Below are positions 32,879-41,468 of a stretch of 64,000 nucleotides of DNA, piece after piece. The position numbers were made by a program, and so were the translations under genes. This DNA comes from an uncultured Nocardioides sp. (GTDB lineage: Bacteria; Actinomycetota; Actinomycetes; Propionibacteriales; Nocardioidaceae): the NCBI RefSeq assembly GCF_947489365.1, contig NZ_CANLDB010000002.1, positions 62,001 through 126,000 of the forward strand, written 5' to 3'. The first letter of the stretch is position 1, and each line of letters begins with the position of its first letter. The notes under the pieces were generated by a model. The model ran no database searches. It worked only from the letters and a program-made list of their open reading frames with translations, and was not told where the DNA came from.

Positions 32879-33505
32879 TCAGTACTGCTCCCCCGCCTCG
32901 ACGCGGGCCTCGATCCGGTTGCCCGGCGGCGCGAGCGGACAGCGCCAGCGTGGGTCGTAGCGGCAGGAGGGGTGGTAGGCGAAGTTCAGGTCGAGCGTGA
33001 GCGTGCCGTCGCCGACGCCGAGGTGGGCGCCCTTGGCGGTGTCGACCACGTACCTGCCCCCGCCGTACGACGACGCCCTGTCGTCACCGGGTACCCCCGA
33101 GGTCCCGTCGCGCAGCGGCACGAACAGCCCGCCGCCGTACTGGTGGAGGCGCCAGACGTCGAGCGACCCGAGCCCGGGCAGGTCGACCCGCCCGATCCGG
33201 CGCAGGGTGGTGCCGCCGTCGTCGCCGGTGTCGACGCCGAGCTCGTCGGGACCGGCGGCGTCGGGGGCGACGTCGGCCAGGGCCGCCTCGAAGCGCAGCG
33301 CCGGGTCGTAGGGCCAGTACGAGAGGCCCTTCTCCTGCAGCTCGGGCTGGTCACGCAACGGGCTGTCGGGGTGGTGGGCGAAGAGCTCGGCCCGCCTTTG
33401 GCGCCACAGCGCGTGCCCGGCGGCAGGGTCGGGCTCGGCACGGACGGCGGTGAAGAGCGCCGCCATGCGGTCGCGCCAGTCGACGAGGGTGAGGGGGCTG
33501 GACAC
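32879..33505 (-). CDS. DUF1684 family protein
   Basis: 208 residues: LVDWRDRMAALFTAV, ELFAHHPDSPLRD, GLSYWPYDPALRFEA, LDLNFAYHPSCRYDPRWRCP and NRIEARVEAGE. The NFAYHPSC.YD...CP stretch is the DUF1684 signature; function unknown. TAGCGT lies seven bases before GTG 33505. Confidence 0.85.
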   Translation of the reverse strand: MSSPLTLVDWRDRMAALFTAVRAEPDPAAGHALWRQRRAELFAHHPDSPLRDQPELQEKGLSYWPYDPALRFEAALADVAPDAAGPDELGVDTGDDGGTTLRRIGRVDLPGLGSLDVWRLHQYGGGLFVPLRDGTSGVPGDDRASSYGGGRYVVDTAKGAHLGVGDGTLTLDLNFAYHPSCRYDPRWRCPLAPPGNRIEARVEAGEQY

Positions 33506-33522
33506 CCGCGCGACGCTACCCG

Positions 33523-34191
33523 TCAGCCGGTCGCGCCGACGGCGTTCGGGGAGGTACGCCGGGCCGGCCACAGACCCAGGACCGCGACGACCAGCGTCAC
33601 GGCCGCCGCGAGTGCCAGCCCGGCCGCGGCGTGGACCAGCAGGAGCAGGGCGCCGACCAGCGCGCCGAGGAGCATCAGCACCACCGCGGTCGACCGGCGC
33701 CCGGCGTCGCGCCACGACCCGCTGCGGCCCGCGTCGGCGAACAGGCCGGTGATCGTGGAGGTGACGACCACCGTGGTGACGTCCTTGACCCCGACCGCGC
33801 GGGCGGTGGCGGCCTGCAGGCCCATGGCCGCGCCGAGCGCGGTCGTCGTCCCCACGGTCACGCCGTACGCCGGGTCGTCGCCGGCGAGCAGCACGAGCAC
33901 CGCGGTCGCCGCGACGACGACGCCGGTCACGCCGACCAGGACCGCGGTGCGCCGCGACCACCCGCTGCCGCGGACCAGCCGGCCGCCGACGAACGCCCCC
34001 AGGGCGAAGCCCACCAGCGCGAGCGCCGGGCCGACGACGGGCAGGTCGTCGGCCCCGGCGAGACCCATGCCGAGGACGACGACGTTGCCGGTCATGTTGC
34101 CGACGAAGACGCGGTCGAGCCCGAGGAACCCGACGGCGTCGACGACGCCGGTCGCGAAGGTCAGTGCGAGGACCAGGGGCAGCGCCCCCAC
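33523..34191 (-). CDS. DUF1275 (YoaK-like) membrane protein
   Basis: 222 residues with about six membrane segments. DUF1275 features: FATGVVDAVGFLGLDRVFVG followed by NMTGNVVVLGMGLAG, GFALGAFVGGRLVR, and the late segment AMGLQAATARAVGVKDVTTV with VVTSTITGLFAD. GTG 34191 has AGGGG upstream; no ATG or GTG lies between it and the ilvE stop. Transport function is suspected but unproven. Confidence 0.82.
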   Translation of the reverse strand: MGALPLVLALTFATGVVDAVGFLGLDRVFVGNMTGNVVVLGMGLAGADDLPVVGPALALVGFALGAFVGGRLVRGSGWSRRTAVLVGVTGVVVAATAVLVLLAGDDPAYGVTVGTTTALGAAMGLQAATARAVGVKDVTTVVVTSTITGLFADAGRSGSWRDAGRRSTAVVLMLLGALVGALLLLVHAAAGLALAAAVTLVVAVLGLWPARRTSPNAVGATG

Positions 34192-34217
34192 CCGTGGGCC
34201 CCTGGTCGGCGAGGTGC

Positions 34218-35294
34218 TCAGAGGACCCGGTGCATCCAGCCGAAGGTGTCCTCGGCGCGGCCGTACTGCAGGTCGACCAGCGCCTGCCGGATCGCGAGCG
34301 CGACCGGTGAGCCGTTGCCGGTGGCGGGGACGCCCCCGCCCTCCCACTTCAGCTCCCCGACGGGGGTGATCACGGCGGCGGTGCCGCAGGCGAAGATCTC
34401 GGTGATCTCGCCGGACGTCACGCCGTCGCGCCACTCGTCGATCGAGAAGCGGCGCTCCTCCACGTGGTGGCCCATCTTGCCCGCGAGCTCGATGACCGAG
34501 GCGCGGGTGATGCCCTCGAGGATCGTGCCGGTCTCGGGGGTGGAGATGTGCCCGTCGGCGTGGACGAAGTACATGTTCATGCCGCCGAGCTCCTCGACGT
34601 ACGTGCCGTGCTCGGCGTCGAGGAAGACGACCTGGTCGCAGCCGGCGGCGATGGCCTCCTGCTGGGCGACCAGGGACGAGGCGTAGTTGCCGCCGGTCTT
34701 CGCCGCGCCCATGCCGCCGCGGCCGGCGCGGGTGTAGTCCTCGGTCAGCCAGAGCGAGACCGGCTGGACGCCGCCCTTGAAGTAGGCGCCCGCCGGCGAG
34801 GCGATGACCATGAAGGTCACGTGCTGCGCCGGGCGCACCCCGAGGAACACCTCCGAGGCGAACATGAAGGGCCGCAGGTAGAGGCTCTTCTCCCCCTCCC
34901 CGTCCGGCACCCAGCGCTCGTCGGCCCGGACCAGCTCGTCGACGTAGGAGACGAAGTCCCCCGCGTCGAGGACGGGCAGCGCGAGCCGCTGCGACGACCG
35001 CACCATGCGGGCGGCGTTCTCGTCGGGACGGAAGGTCCACACCGAGCCGTCGTCGTGGCGGTAGGCCTTCATCCCCTCGAAGATCTCCTGCGCGTAGTGC
35101 AGGACGGCGGTCGCCGGGTCGACGCTGAGCGGGCCGTACGGCGTGATCCGGGCGTCGTGCCAGCCGGCGTCCGGCGTCCACTCGACCGTGAGCATGTGGT
35201 CGGTGAAGTGGGTGCCGAAACCGGGCGCGGCGAGGATCTCGGCGAGGCGCTCGTCGGGGACCGGCGAGGGGTTCGGGGTGGTGCTGATCTGCAT
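34218..35294 (-). CDS. ilvE: branched-chain amino acid aminotransferase
   Basis: 358 residues, fold-type IV PLP enzyme. Signatures: HYAQEIFEGMKAYRHDDGSV, LYLRPFMFASEVFLGV, the PLP-lysine region GMGAAKTGGNYASSL, and EITEIFACGTAAVITPVGEL. It performs the last step of Ile, Leu and Val synthesis with glutamate as donor. TAGCGT lies seven bases before ATG 35294 (leaderless). It lies downstream of leuB on the same strand. Confidence 0.95.
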   Translation of the reverse strand: MQISTTPNPSPVPDERLAEILAAPGFGTHFTDHMLTVEWTPDAGWHDARITPYGPLSVDPATAVLHYAQEIFEGMKAYRHDDGSVWTFRPDENAARMVRSSQRLALPVLDAGDFVSYVDELVRADERWVPDGEGEKSLYLRPFMFASEVFLGVRPAQHVTFMVIASPAGAYFKGGVQPVSLWLTEDYTRAGRGGMGAAKTGGNYASSLVAQQEAIAAGCDQVVFLDAEHGTYVEELGGMNMYFVHADGHISTPETGTILEGITRASVIELAGKMGHHVEERRFSIDEWRDGVTSGEITEIFACGTAAVITPVGELKWEGGGVPATGNGSPVALAIRQALVDLQYGRAEDTFGWMHRVL

Positions 35295-35327
35295 GACGGG
35301 CACGCTATCCGTTCTCGGGAGTGGGGA

Positions 35328-36425
35328 TCACCCGTCGTGGCGGGTGAGGCGGCCGGCGATCGCGTCGCCGACCTCCGCCGTACGCCGGGACTCGCCCGGG
35401 GTGCGGGCGGCGAGGTCGTCGAGGACGGCGCGCTCGACCGCCGCGGCCTCGTCGGGCAGGCCGAGGTGGTCGAGCATGAGCGCCGTCGACAGGATCGCCG
35501 CGGTGGGGTCGGCCTTCTGCTGACCGGCGATGTCGGGGGCCGAGCCGTGCACGGGCTCGAACATGGAGGGCGCCGTCCGGTCCGGGTTGACGTTGCCGGA
35601 GGCGGCGAGCCCGATGCCGCCGGAGATGGCGGCGGCCAGGTCGGTGACGATGTCGCCGAACAGGTTGTCGGTGACGATCACGTCGAAGCGGGCGGGATCG
35701 GTGGTCAGGAAGATCATCGTGGCGTCGACGTGGAGGTAGTCCACGGAGACCTCGGGGAACTCGGTGGCCACCTCGTTCACGACCCGGCTCCAGATGGCGC
35801 CGGCGTGGACGAGCACGTTGGTCTTGTGGACCAGCGTCAGCTTCTTGCGCGGGCGGCACTGCGCCCGGGCGAAGGCGTCGCGGACGACCCGCTCGACGCC
35901 GTACGCGGTGTTGACGGAGACCTCGGTGGCCACCTCCGCCGGGGTGCCGACGCGCAGGGCGCCGCCGTTGCCCGTGTAGGGGCCCTCGGTGCCCTCGCGG
36001 ACGACGACGAAGTCGACGTCGCCCGGCTCGGCGAGCGGCGACACGACGCCGGGGAACAGCCGGGTGGGCCGCAGGTTGACGTAGTGGTCCAGCTCGAAGC
36101 GGAGCCGCAGCAGCAGCCCCCGCTCCAGGACGCCGGCGGGGAGCCGGGTGTCACCCGGCTTCCCGCCGACGGCGCCCAGGAGGATCGCGTCGTGGCCGCG
36201 GACCTCCTCGAGGACGGTGTCCGGGAGGACCTCGCCGGTCGCGAGGTAGCGCTCCGCACCGAGGTCGTACGTCGTGGGCGTGAACTCGACACCGGCCGGG
36301 GCGACCGCACCCAGGACCTTGAGGGCCTCGGTGGTCACCTCGGGGCCGATCCCGTCACCGGGGATCACCGCCAGCGGGACGGAGCCGGTGGGCGGGCTGA
36401 CGGGGGTCGTGGCGGCGTCGTTCAT
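35328..36425 (-). CDS. leuB: 3-isopropylmalate dehydrogenase
   Basis: 365 residues, beta-decarboxylating dehydrogenase: [40 protein letters not shown], the substrate segment [31 protein letters not shown] and the NAD site [13 protein letters not shown]. It oxidises 3-isopropylmalate for leucine synthesis. TAGCGT lies seven bases before ATG 36425, a leaderless promoter of its own, in addition to any transcript from the leader at 36867. Confidence 0.95.
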   Translation of the reverse strand: MNDAATTPVSPPTGSVPLAVIPGDGIGPEVTTEALKVLGAVAPAGVEFTPTTYDLGAERYLATGEVLPDTVLEEVRGHDAILLGAVGGKPGDTRLPAGVLERGLLLRLRFELDHYVNLRPTRLFPGVVSPLAEPGDVDFVVVREGTEGPYTGNGGALRVGTPAEVATEVSVNTAYGVERVVRDAFARAQCRPRKKLTLVHKTNVLVHAGAIWSRVVNEVATEFPEVSVDYLHVDATMIFLTTDPARFDVIVTDNLFGDIVTDLAAAISGGIGLAASGNVNPDRTAPSMFEPVHGSAPDIAGQQKADPTAAILSTALMLDHLGLPDEAAAVERAVLDDLAARTPGESRRTAEVGDAIAGRLTRHDG

Positions 36426-36446
36426 GCCCCGGACGCTAGCGAGTCC

Positions 36447-36572
36447 TCAGTTGTCGTCGGGGCGGGGTCCACCCTGGTCGCGGCGGTCCATCGCCTCCTG
36501 CAGCGCGTCGCTGCTCGAGGGGTGCTCGGGGTGGTGACGGGCGGGGCCCCAGTCGGGATACATGTCGTACAT
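36447..36572 (-). CDS. 41-residue protein upstream of leuB
   Basis: ATG 36572 (MYDMYPDWGPARHHPE...) to TGA 36447, ending DRRDQGGPRPDDN. AGGAG lies 10 bases before the ATG. The composition (Tyr/Trp start, His/Asp/Arg rest) is not that of random GC-rich sequence, and the frame sits between the leader peptide and leuB. No function recognised; it may be a small regulatory or structural protein. Confidence 0.5.
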   Translation of the reverse strand: MYDMYPDWGPARHHPEHPSSSDALQEAMDRRDQGGPRPDDN

Positions 36573-36822
36573 GGCAGGTCGTCTCCTGGTCTCGGACCAC
36601 GGCGTGGTCCGTCGGGGGTGTGTCGAGAGTGGAGGGCTCCGCGCCGGGAGGCGAGGGCGACGTGCCACGGATCGCGTGGCACCGCTCTCGGCCGAGCCAG
36701 GAGACGGGTGGGCCTGTCGTACCCGGCACGGAGCCGCCGGTCCAGAGAGGGGACCGGGGTCGAGCTGAAGGGGTCGAGAGGCCTCACGCAACGCCGAACA
36801 CCGCGGCGAGGTGGCCTCTCTG
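36573..36822 (-). promoter_or_regulatory. structured leader between leader peptide and the 41-residue gene
   Basis: About 250 nt without a gene. On the minus-strand RNA it can form GAGAGGCC/GGCCUCUC (36813-36820 with 36776-36783) directly after the leader peptide stop, then GUGCCACG/CGUGGCAC near 36665-36685 and GGACCACG/CGUGGUCC near 36595-36612. None is followed by a U-tract, so whether it ends transcription, blocks Rho or acts on translation is open. Confidence 0.5.
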
Positions 36823-36867
36823 TCAGGCCCCGCCGCGGCGCACGATGAGTACGAGAACGCTCCGCAT
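36823..36867 (-). CDS. Val/Leu/Ile-rich leader peptide (MRSVLVLIVRRGGA)
   Basis: Fourteen codons: six of the seven residues at positions 4-9 are Val, Leu or Ile (VLVLIV), including GTT and GTA codons rare in this genome. TAGCGT lies 10 bases upstream, so the 5' UTR is about three bases. A stable hairpin follows the stop within three bases. This is the form of a branched-chain amino acid attenuator leader; the controlled genes would be the 41-residue gene, leuB and ilvE. Confidence 0.7.
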   Translation of the reverse strand: MRSVLVLIVRRGGA

Positions 36868-36976
36868 AGTGCGTCGCACGCTACCCGGGCTCCCCGCGTC
36901 TGTCTCGGGTGTTTTCCCGCAAGTTCACGATGTGGGACGACCGTCTCACGCCGGACCCCTCCGACAGACTCGGCGG

Positions 36977-37546
36977 ATGAGCGCGCCTCCCGAGCTTCCC
37001 GACATCGTGCGCCGCGCCTTCGACGTCTCCCGGCGTGCCGGCTACGCCTCGTTCTGCCGCAACGAGACCGGCCGCCTGCTGGCCACGCTGGCGGCCACCC
37101 GGACCGGGACGATGGCCGAGTTCGGCACCGGCACCGGGGTCGGGACCGCCTGGCTGCGTTCGGGCGTGCGCTGCGACGACGTCCGCCTGGTGACCGCGGA
37201 GCTGGACGAGAAGCTCGCCGACGCCGCGGCCGAGATCTTCGTCGACGACGACCAGGTCGAGGTCATCGGCGCCGACTGGTCGACCCTGCGCGACCGGGCG
37301 CCGTTCTCGCTGCTCTTCGTGGACGCCGGCGACCCCGCGGGCGTCCGGGTCGACGCGATCGCGGACCTCGTCGGCCCCGGCGGCATCGTCGTCCTCGACG
37401 ACTTCGTCCCCTGCGAGTCGTGGCCGCCGATCACCGGCGGCCGCGTCGACTACCTCCGCGAGGAGTGGCTCACCGACGACCGCTTCACCGCCGCCGAGGT
37501 CATGGTCGCCCCCGACGCCTCCGCGGTGCTCGCCACCCGCCGCTGA
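36977..37546 (+). CDS. SAM-dependent O-methyltransferase-like protein
   Basis: 189 residues, class I methyltransferase fold: MAEFGTGTGVGTAWLRSG (motif I), VRLVTAELDEKLADAAAEIF (acidic residue for SAM ribose), LLFVDAGDP, and VGPGGIVVLDDFVP. It resembles COMT-like O-methyltransferases. CAGACT lies six bases before ATG 36977. Substrate unknown. Confidence 0.8.
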   Translation: MSAPPELPDIVRRAFDVSRRAGYASFCRNETGRLLATLAATRTGTMAEFGTGTGVGTAWLRSGVRCDDVRLVTAELDEKLADAAAEIFVDDDQVEVIGADWSTLRDRAPFSLLFVDAGDPAGVRVDAIADLVGPGGIVVLDDFVPCESWPPITGGRVDYLREEWLTDDRFTAAEVMVAPDASAVLATRR

Positions 37547-37563
37547 CGCGACGCCGCGACCCC

Positions 37564-38020
37564 GGAGGTCGAGGTGCGAGGGCCGCCGGGCCCGAGCCAC
37601 GAGACCCCGTACGACGACCGAGGACCCCCCACCGGATCTCGAGGCTCCTCGCCAGGGCTCGGAACACCTCGATCACCGAACGGACCGGAGGTCGAGGTGC
37701 GAGGGCCGCTAGGCCCGAGCCACGAGACCCGTACGACGACCGCAGACCCCCCACCGGATCCCGTGGCTCCTCGCCAGGGCTCGGAACACCTCGGTCACCG
37801 AACGGACCGGAGGTCGAGGTGCGAGGGCCGCCGGGCCCGAGCCACGAGACCCCGCACGACGACCGCAGACCCCTCACCGAATCTCGTGCGACGACCGTGG
37901 ACCCCTCACCGGATCTCGTGGCTCAGCCGTAGCCGGCTTCGCACCTCGATCTCCGGCCGTCGCCCTCGGCGAGCCCGGAGGTCGAGGTGCGAGGACCGCT
38001 AGGCCCGAGCCACGAGACCC
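37564..38020. repeat. repeat family A array, 123-bp period
   Basis: GGAGGTCGAGGTGCGAG occurs at 37564, 37687 and 37810 (exact 123-bp steps) and at 37977, each followed about 20 bp later by CGAGCCACGAGACC. Between the third and fourth copies an inverted copy (TTCGCACCTCGATCTCCGG) occurs near 37938. The unit also contains TCCTCGCCAGGGCTCGGAA. No supported reading frame; it fills the gap between the methyltransferase and efeB. Confidence 0.85.
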
Positions 38021-38028
38021 CGCACGAC

Positions 38029-39303
38029 TCAGGCGAAGAGCGACTGCCCGACGTGCTCGCCCTCGGCGACACCGGGCGGGACGGCGAAGACGGCGGAGCC
38101 GGTGACGCGGAGGTACTCCATCATCGCGTCGCTGCGGGCCATCGCCTGCTGGACGGGCACGAAGTCGGTGAGCGGGTCGCGGACGAAGGCGAGGAAGAAC
38201 AGGCCGGCGTCGAGGCCGCCGAGGTCGGTGGTGCCGTCGACGAAGGTGTAGCCGCGGCGCAGCATCCGGGCGCCGCCGTGCTGGTCGGGGTGGACGACGC
38301 GGACGTGGGAGTCGACGGGGACGACGGGCTGCCCGTTGCTACCGGGCATGTCGAAGTCGATCGGCGTGTGCTCCTCGCCGCCCGACAGCGGGGCGCCAGT
38401 GCCCTTGGTCCGCCCGACGATCGACTCCTGCTCGGCGAGGGTCTGGCGGTCCCAGGTCTCGATCGTCATGGCGATGCGGCGGGCGACGAGGTACGAGCCG
38501 CCGGCCAGCCAGCCGCCGGCGGGGTCGTCGTCCTCGCCGACCCAGACGTGGTCGGTGAGCGCCTGGGTCTCCTCGGCGAGGACGTTGGCGGTGCCGTCCT
38601 TGAAGCCGAACAGGTTGCGCGGGGTCTCCTGGGCCGTGCTGGTGCTCGACGTGCGCCCGAAGCCCAGCTGCGACCAGCGGACCCGGACGGTCCCGAACCC
38701 GATCCGCACGAGGTTGCGGATGGCGTGGACGGCGACCTGCGGGTCCTGCGCGCACGCCTGCACGCACAGGTCTCCCCCGCTGCGTCCGGGGGCGAGCACG
38801 TCGCCCGGGAAGTGCGGCAGGTCCTTCAGCGACGCCGGGAGCCGGTCGGCCAGCCCGAACCGGTCGCGGCCGTCGGCGTCGCGGAACAGCGACGGACCGA
38901 ACCCGAAGGTCAGCGTCAGCCCGCTGGCCGGCAGCCCGATGGCCTCGCCGGTGTCGTCGGGCGGCAGGTCGGCGGAGCCCTCGACGGGACCCACCGGCCC
39001 GGCCGGGCCACCGGTCGTCATGCGCTCGGCGGCCGCCGTCCACGCGGTGAGCAGCGCGACGAGGGCCTCCCGGTCGTCGGTGGTGACGTCGAAGGCCGCG
39101 AAGTGGAGCCGGTCCTGGGCCGGCGTGACGATCCCGGCCTGGTGCTCGCCGCGGAACGGGTAGGTCTCGGGCGTGCCCCCGGCGCCGGGCTCGCCGGGGC
39201 CGTCGGTGGCGGACGCGATCCCCGCACCGACCAGGCCCGCGCCGGCCAGGCCCGCGGCGGCGACGCCGCCGCCGAGCAGGCCCCGACGGCTGAGTGGAGG
39301 CAC
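38029..39303 (-). CDS. efeB: deferrochelatase/peroxidase EfeB (DyP type)
   Basis: 424 residues with a Tat signal (LSRRGLLGGGVAAAGLAGAG). DyP peroxidase motif GXXDG appears as GFKDGTAN, and the proximal haem His region as IDFDMPGSNGQPVVPVDSHV. EfeB works with EfeU and EfeO in ferrous iron uptake and may take iron from haem. GTG 39303 lies 12 bp after efeO. Confidence 0.94.
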   Translation of the reverse strand: MPPLSRRGLLGGGVAAAGLAGAGLVGAGIASATDGPGEPGAGGTPETYPFRGEHQAGIVTPAQDRLHFAAFDVTTDDREALVALLTAWTAAAERMTTGGPAGPVGPVEGSADLPPDDTGEAIGLPASGLTLTFGFGPSLFRDADGRDRFGLADRLPASLKDLPHFPGDVLAPGRSGGDLCVQACAQDPQVAVHAIRNLVRIGFGTVRVRWSQLGFGRTSSTSTAQETPRNLFGFKDGTANVLAEETQALTDHVWVGEDDDPAGGWLAGGSYLVARRIAMTIETWDRQTLAEQESIVGRTKGTGAPLSGGEEHTPIDFDMPGSNGQPVVPVDSHVRVVHPDQHGGARMLRRGYTFVDGTTDLGGLDAGLFFLAFVRDPLTDFVPVQQAMARSDAMMEYLRVTGSAVFAVPPGVAEGEHVGQSLFA

Positions 39304-39315
39304 CGGGTCCCCGCC

Positions 39316-40485
39316 TCAGGCCACGACGACGGCGGTCAGGCGCGACAGCGGCTCCGACAGCGCGTTCACGGCGTCGGCGAGTTCGCGGACCTCCTGCTTC
39401 GTCAGGTCGTCGTACGACGTGAAGCCGTCGCCGACCCGCTGCGCGTCGAGCAGCTCCTGCAGGTCGGTGAACCGGAGCTCGAGCTGCGAGGCGAGCTCGG
39501 CGTCCTTGCCCTCGACGATCGGGGCGACGCCGTCGTACCCGACGCGGGCGCCGTCGACGTTGGCCTGGAAGTCCCACAGGTCGGTGCGCGACCAGTACTC
39601 CTCCTCGCCGGTGACCTTGCCGGTGGCGACCTCCTCGAGCAGACCGCGGGAGCCGTTGGCGATCTGGTCGACGGTGAACTCGAGCTCGCCGATCCGCTCG
39701 TCCAGCTCCTCGGTGTTCGCGACGAGGTCGTCGGCGAAGGTCTGCCGCTGGGCGTCGGTCAGCGGCGTGTAGTCGCCGGCGCGCTGCGGCCAGAGGTCCT
39801 TCTCCATGCGGTGCCAGCCGGTCCAGCGCTGACCGGGCTCCAGGTCGGCCTCGCGGGCGTCCATGCGCGGGTCGAGGTCGCCGAACGACTCGGCGACGGT
39901 CTCGATGCGCTCCCAGTGCGTGCGGGCGTCGGGGTACATCGCGCGGGCCGCGTCGTCGTCGCCGCTCGTGTAGTCCTCGGCGAACTCGCGGGTCTTCACC
40001 AGCAGCTGGTCGGACTGGTCCTGCACGTAGGTCTGGTACGACGACTCGGCCGCGTCGACGAGCTCCTGCTCGTCCGCGGAGACCTCGACCTCCTCGTCGC
40101 TGGGGGTGACGGTGAAGGCCGAGCGGATCCCCTCGCCGACCATGCCCGGCTTGCAGGCCGTCATGTACTCCCCGGCGGGGGCGTTGACGACGAGCTGGCG
40201 CGACAGCTGCGGGCCGACGTTCTCGACCTCGGCGACGATCCGCAGGCCGTCCTCGCCGAGCAGGTAGAACTCGGTGACCTCGTCCCCGGCGTTCGTGACG
40301 TCGAAGCTGAGCGTCCCGGCGGGCGCCTCGGTCGTGGACACCTCGCAGGCGTCGGCCGAGGAGGTGACGGTGACGGTGCGGTCGTCGCCCCCACCCTCGG
40401 CGGCGGGGGCGTTCTCGGTGCAGGACGCGAGGGCGGGGACCGCGAGCGCCAGGAGGGCGAGGGCGGTCAGGGGACGGCGAGTCAT
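39316..40485 (-). CDS. efeO: periplasmic/lipoprotein iron-binding protein EfeO
   Basis: 389 residues. Lipoprotein signal ending ALASC; a cupredoxin-like domain (about 35-130) with TACKPGM; then a peptidase M75 (imelysin-like) domain with RTHWERIETVAESFGDLDP (HxxE) and GWHRMEKDLWP. It binds ferrous iron and passes it to EfeU. It lies between efeU and efeB in the conserved order. Confidence 0.94.
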   Translation of the reverse strand: MTRRPLTALALLALAVPALASCTENAPAAEGGGDDRTVTVTSSADACEVSTTEAPAGTLSFDVTNAGDEVTEFYLLGEDGLRIVAEVENVGPQLSRQLVVNAPAGEYMTACKPGMVGEGIRSAFTVTPSDEEVEVSADEQELVDAAESSYQTYVQDQSDQLLVKTREFAEDYTSGDDDAARAMYPDARTHWERIETVAESFGDLDPRMDAREADLEPGQRWTGWHRMEKDLWPQRAGDYTPLTDAQRQTFADDLVANTEELDERIGELEFTVDQIANGSRGLLEEVATGKVTGEEEYWSRTDLWDFQANVDGARVGYDGVAPIVEGKDAELASQLELRFTDLQELLDAQRVGDGFTSYDDLTKQEVRELADAVNALSEPLSRLTAVVVA

Positions 40486-40497
40486 CGGGGTCGGACC

Positions 40498-41388
40498 TCA
40501 GCTGCTGGTGGGGACGGGGGCGGGGGCGGCGGGCTTCGCCGGCGGGCTCGCCGTACGACGACGCCGGGCGGCGAGCAGGAAGAGCGTCATGGTCGGCACG
40601 AGGTAGGCGACCCAGACGGCGGCCTCGAGGTAGGTCGTGGCCGGGGAGAAGTTGAAGGTGCCCTTCAGCAGGACGCCGTACCAGGAGCCCGCGGGGACCT
40701 GCGCGGAGACGTCGAACAGGAAGGAGTTCAGGCCCGGCAGGATCCCGGCCTCCTGGAGGTCGTGGACGCCGTACGACAGGACGCCGGCGGCGACGACGAT
40801 GAGGAAGGCACCGGTGACGGTGAAGAAGCGGGTCAGGTTCAGGCGGATCGCCCCGCGGTAGAGCAGGTAGGCGAGCGCGACGGCGACCAGGATGCCCAGC
40901 AGCGCCGCGAGGAGCGGCTCCCAGGTGGGGGTGGCGGCGCCCGCGCCGTCGGTGGCGGCCTGGCTGGCGGACCACAGGAACAGCGCGGTCTCGAGGCCCT
41001 CACGCCCGACCGCCAGTGCGGCGATCAGCGCCAGCGCGAACCAGCCACCCTCGGCGGCGACGTCCACCTGGCCCCGGAGCTGACCCGACAGCGAGCGCGC
41101 GGCCCGGGCCATCCAGAACACCATCCAGGTCACGAAGCCGACGGCGACGATGGACAGCGTGCCGCCGATGGCCTCCTGGGCCTCGAAGGTCAGGCCCCGC
41201 GGACCGAAGGTGAGCAGCGCCCCGAACCCGAGGGACACCGCGACGGCGAGAGCGATGCCGCTCCACACCCGCGGCAGCAGGTGGGCACGGTCGGACCGCA
41301 CGAGGTAGGCAACGAGCACCGACACGACGAGGCCGGCCTCGAGGCCCTCGCGCAGGCCGATGAGGAAGTTGGCGAGCACGGAGGACAA
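40498..41388 (-). CDS. efeU: ferrous iron permease EfeU (FTR1 family)
   Basis: About 296 residues, seven membrane segments. It has the two REGLE iron-binding motifs of FTR1 permeases: NFLIGLREGLEAGLVVSVLV at the N-terminus and AVGREGLETALFLW in the fourth helix. The start is uncertain: TTG 41388 or, more like other family members, GTG 41379 (VLANFLIGLREG); neither has a clear ribosome site. An IdeR box stands 14 bp upstream. Confidence 0.93.
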   Translation of the reverse strand: MSSVLANFLIGLREGLEAGLVVSVLVAYLVRSDRAHLLPRVWSGIALAVAVSLGFGALLTFGPRGLTFEAQEAIGGTLSIVAVGFVTWMVFWMARAARSLSGQLRGQVDVAAEGGWFALALIAALAVGREGLETALFLWSASQAATDGAGAATPTWEPLLAALLGILVAVALAYLLYRGAIRLNLTRFFTVTGAFLIVVAAGVLSYGVHDLQEAGILPGLNSFLFDVSAQVPAGSWYGVLLKGTFNFSPATTYLEAAVWVAYLVPTMTLFLLAARRRRTASPPAKPAAPAPVPTSS

Positions 41389-41402
41389 CGCTAGCGGCTG
41401 AG

Positions 41403-41421
41403 TTAGGTATGCCTCACCAAA
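41403..41421 (-). promoter_or_regulatory. IdeR/DtxR iron box upstream of efeUOB
   Basis: TTAGGTATGCCTCACCAAA on the plus strand, an imperfect 19-bp palindrome near the IdeR consensus. It overlaps where the efeU promoter should be. It could also influence the divergent lipoprotein gene at 41469. Confidence 0.8.
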
Positions 41422-41423
41422 CC

Positions 41424-41445
41424 AACCTGTGAATCCTCACAGGTT
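41424..41445. promoter_or_regulatory. 22-bp palindrome in the efeU/lipoprotein divergent region
   Basis: AACCTGTGA-ATCC-TCACAGGTT: perfect 9-bp arms, immediately beside the IdeR box. It may be a second regulator's operator or a hairpin; its function is not known. Confidence 0.5.
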
Positions 41446-41468
41446 CGGGTGCGACCTAGGCTCGCGAC

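Noticed and set aside
36620..36976. Extended N-terminus of the methyltransferase (from 36620)
   Set aside because: It would be antisense to the leader peptide and its stem; the methyltransferase fold starts at MSAPPELPD and a -10 element lies six bases before ATG 36977.
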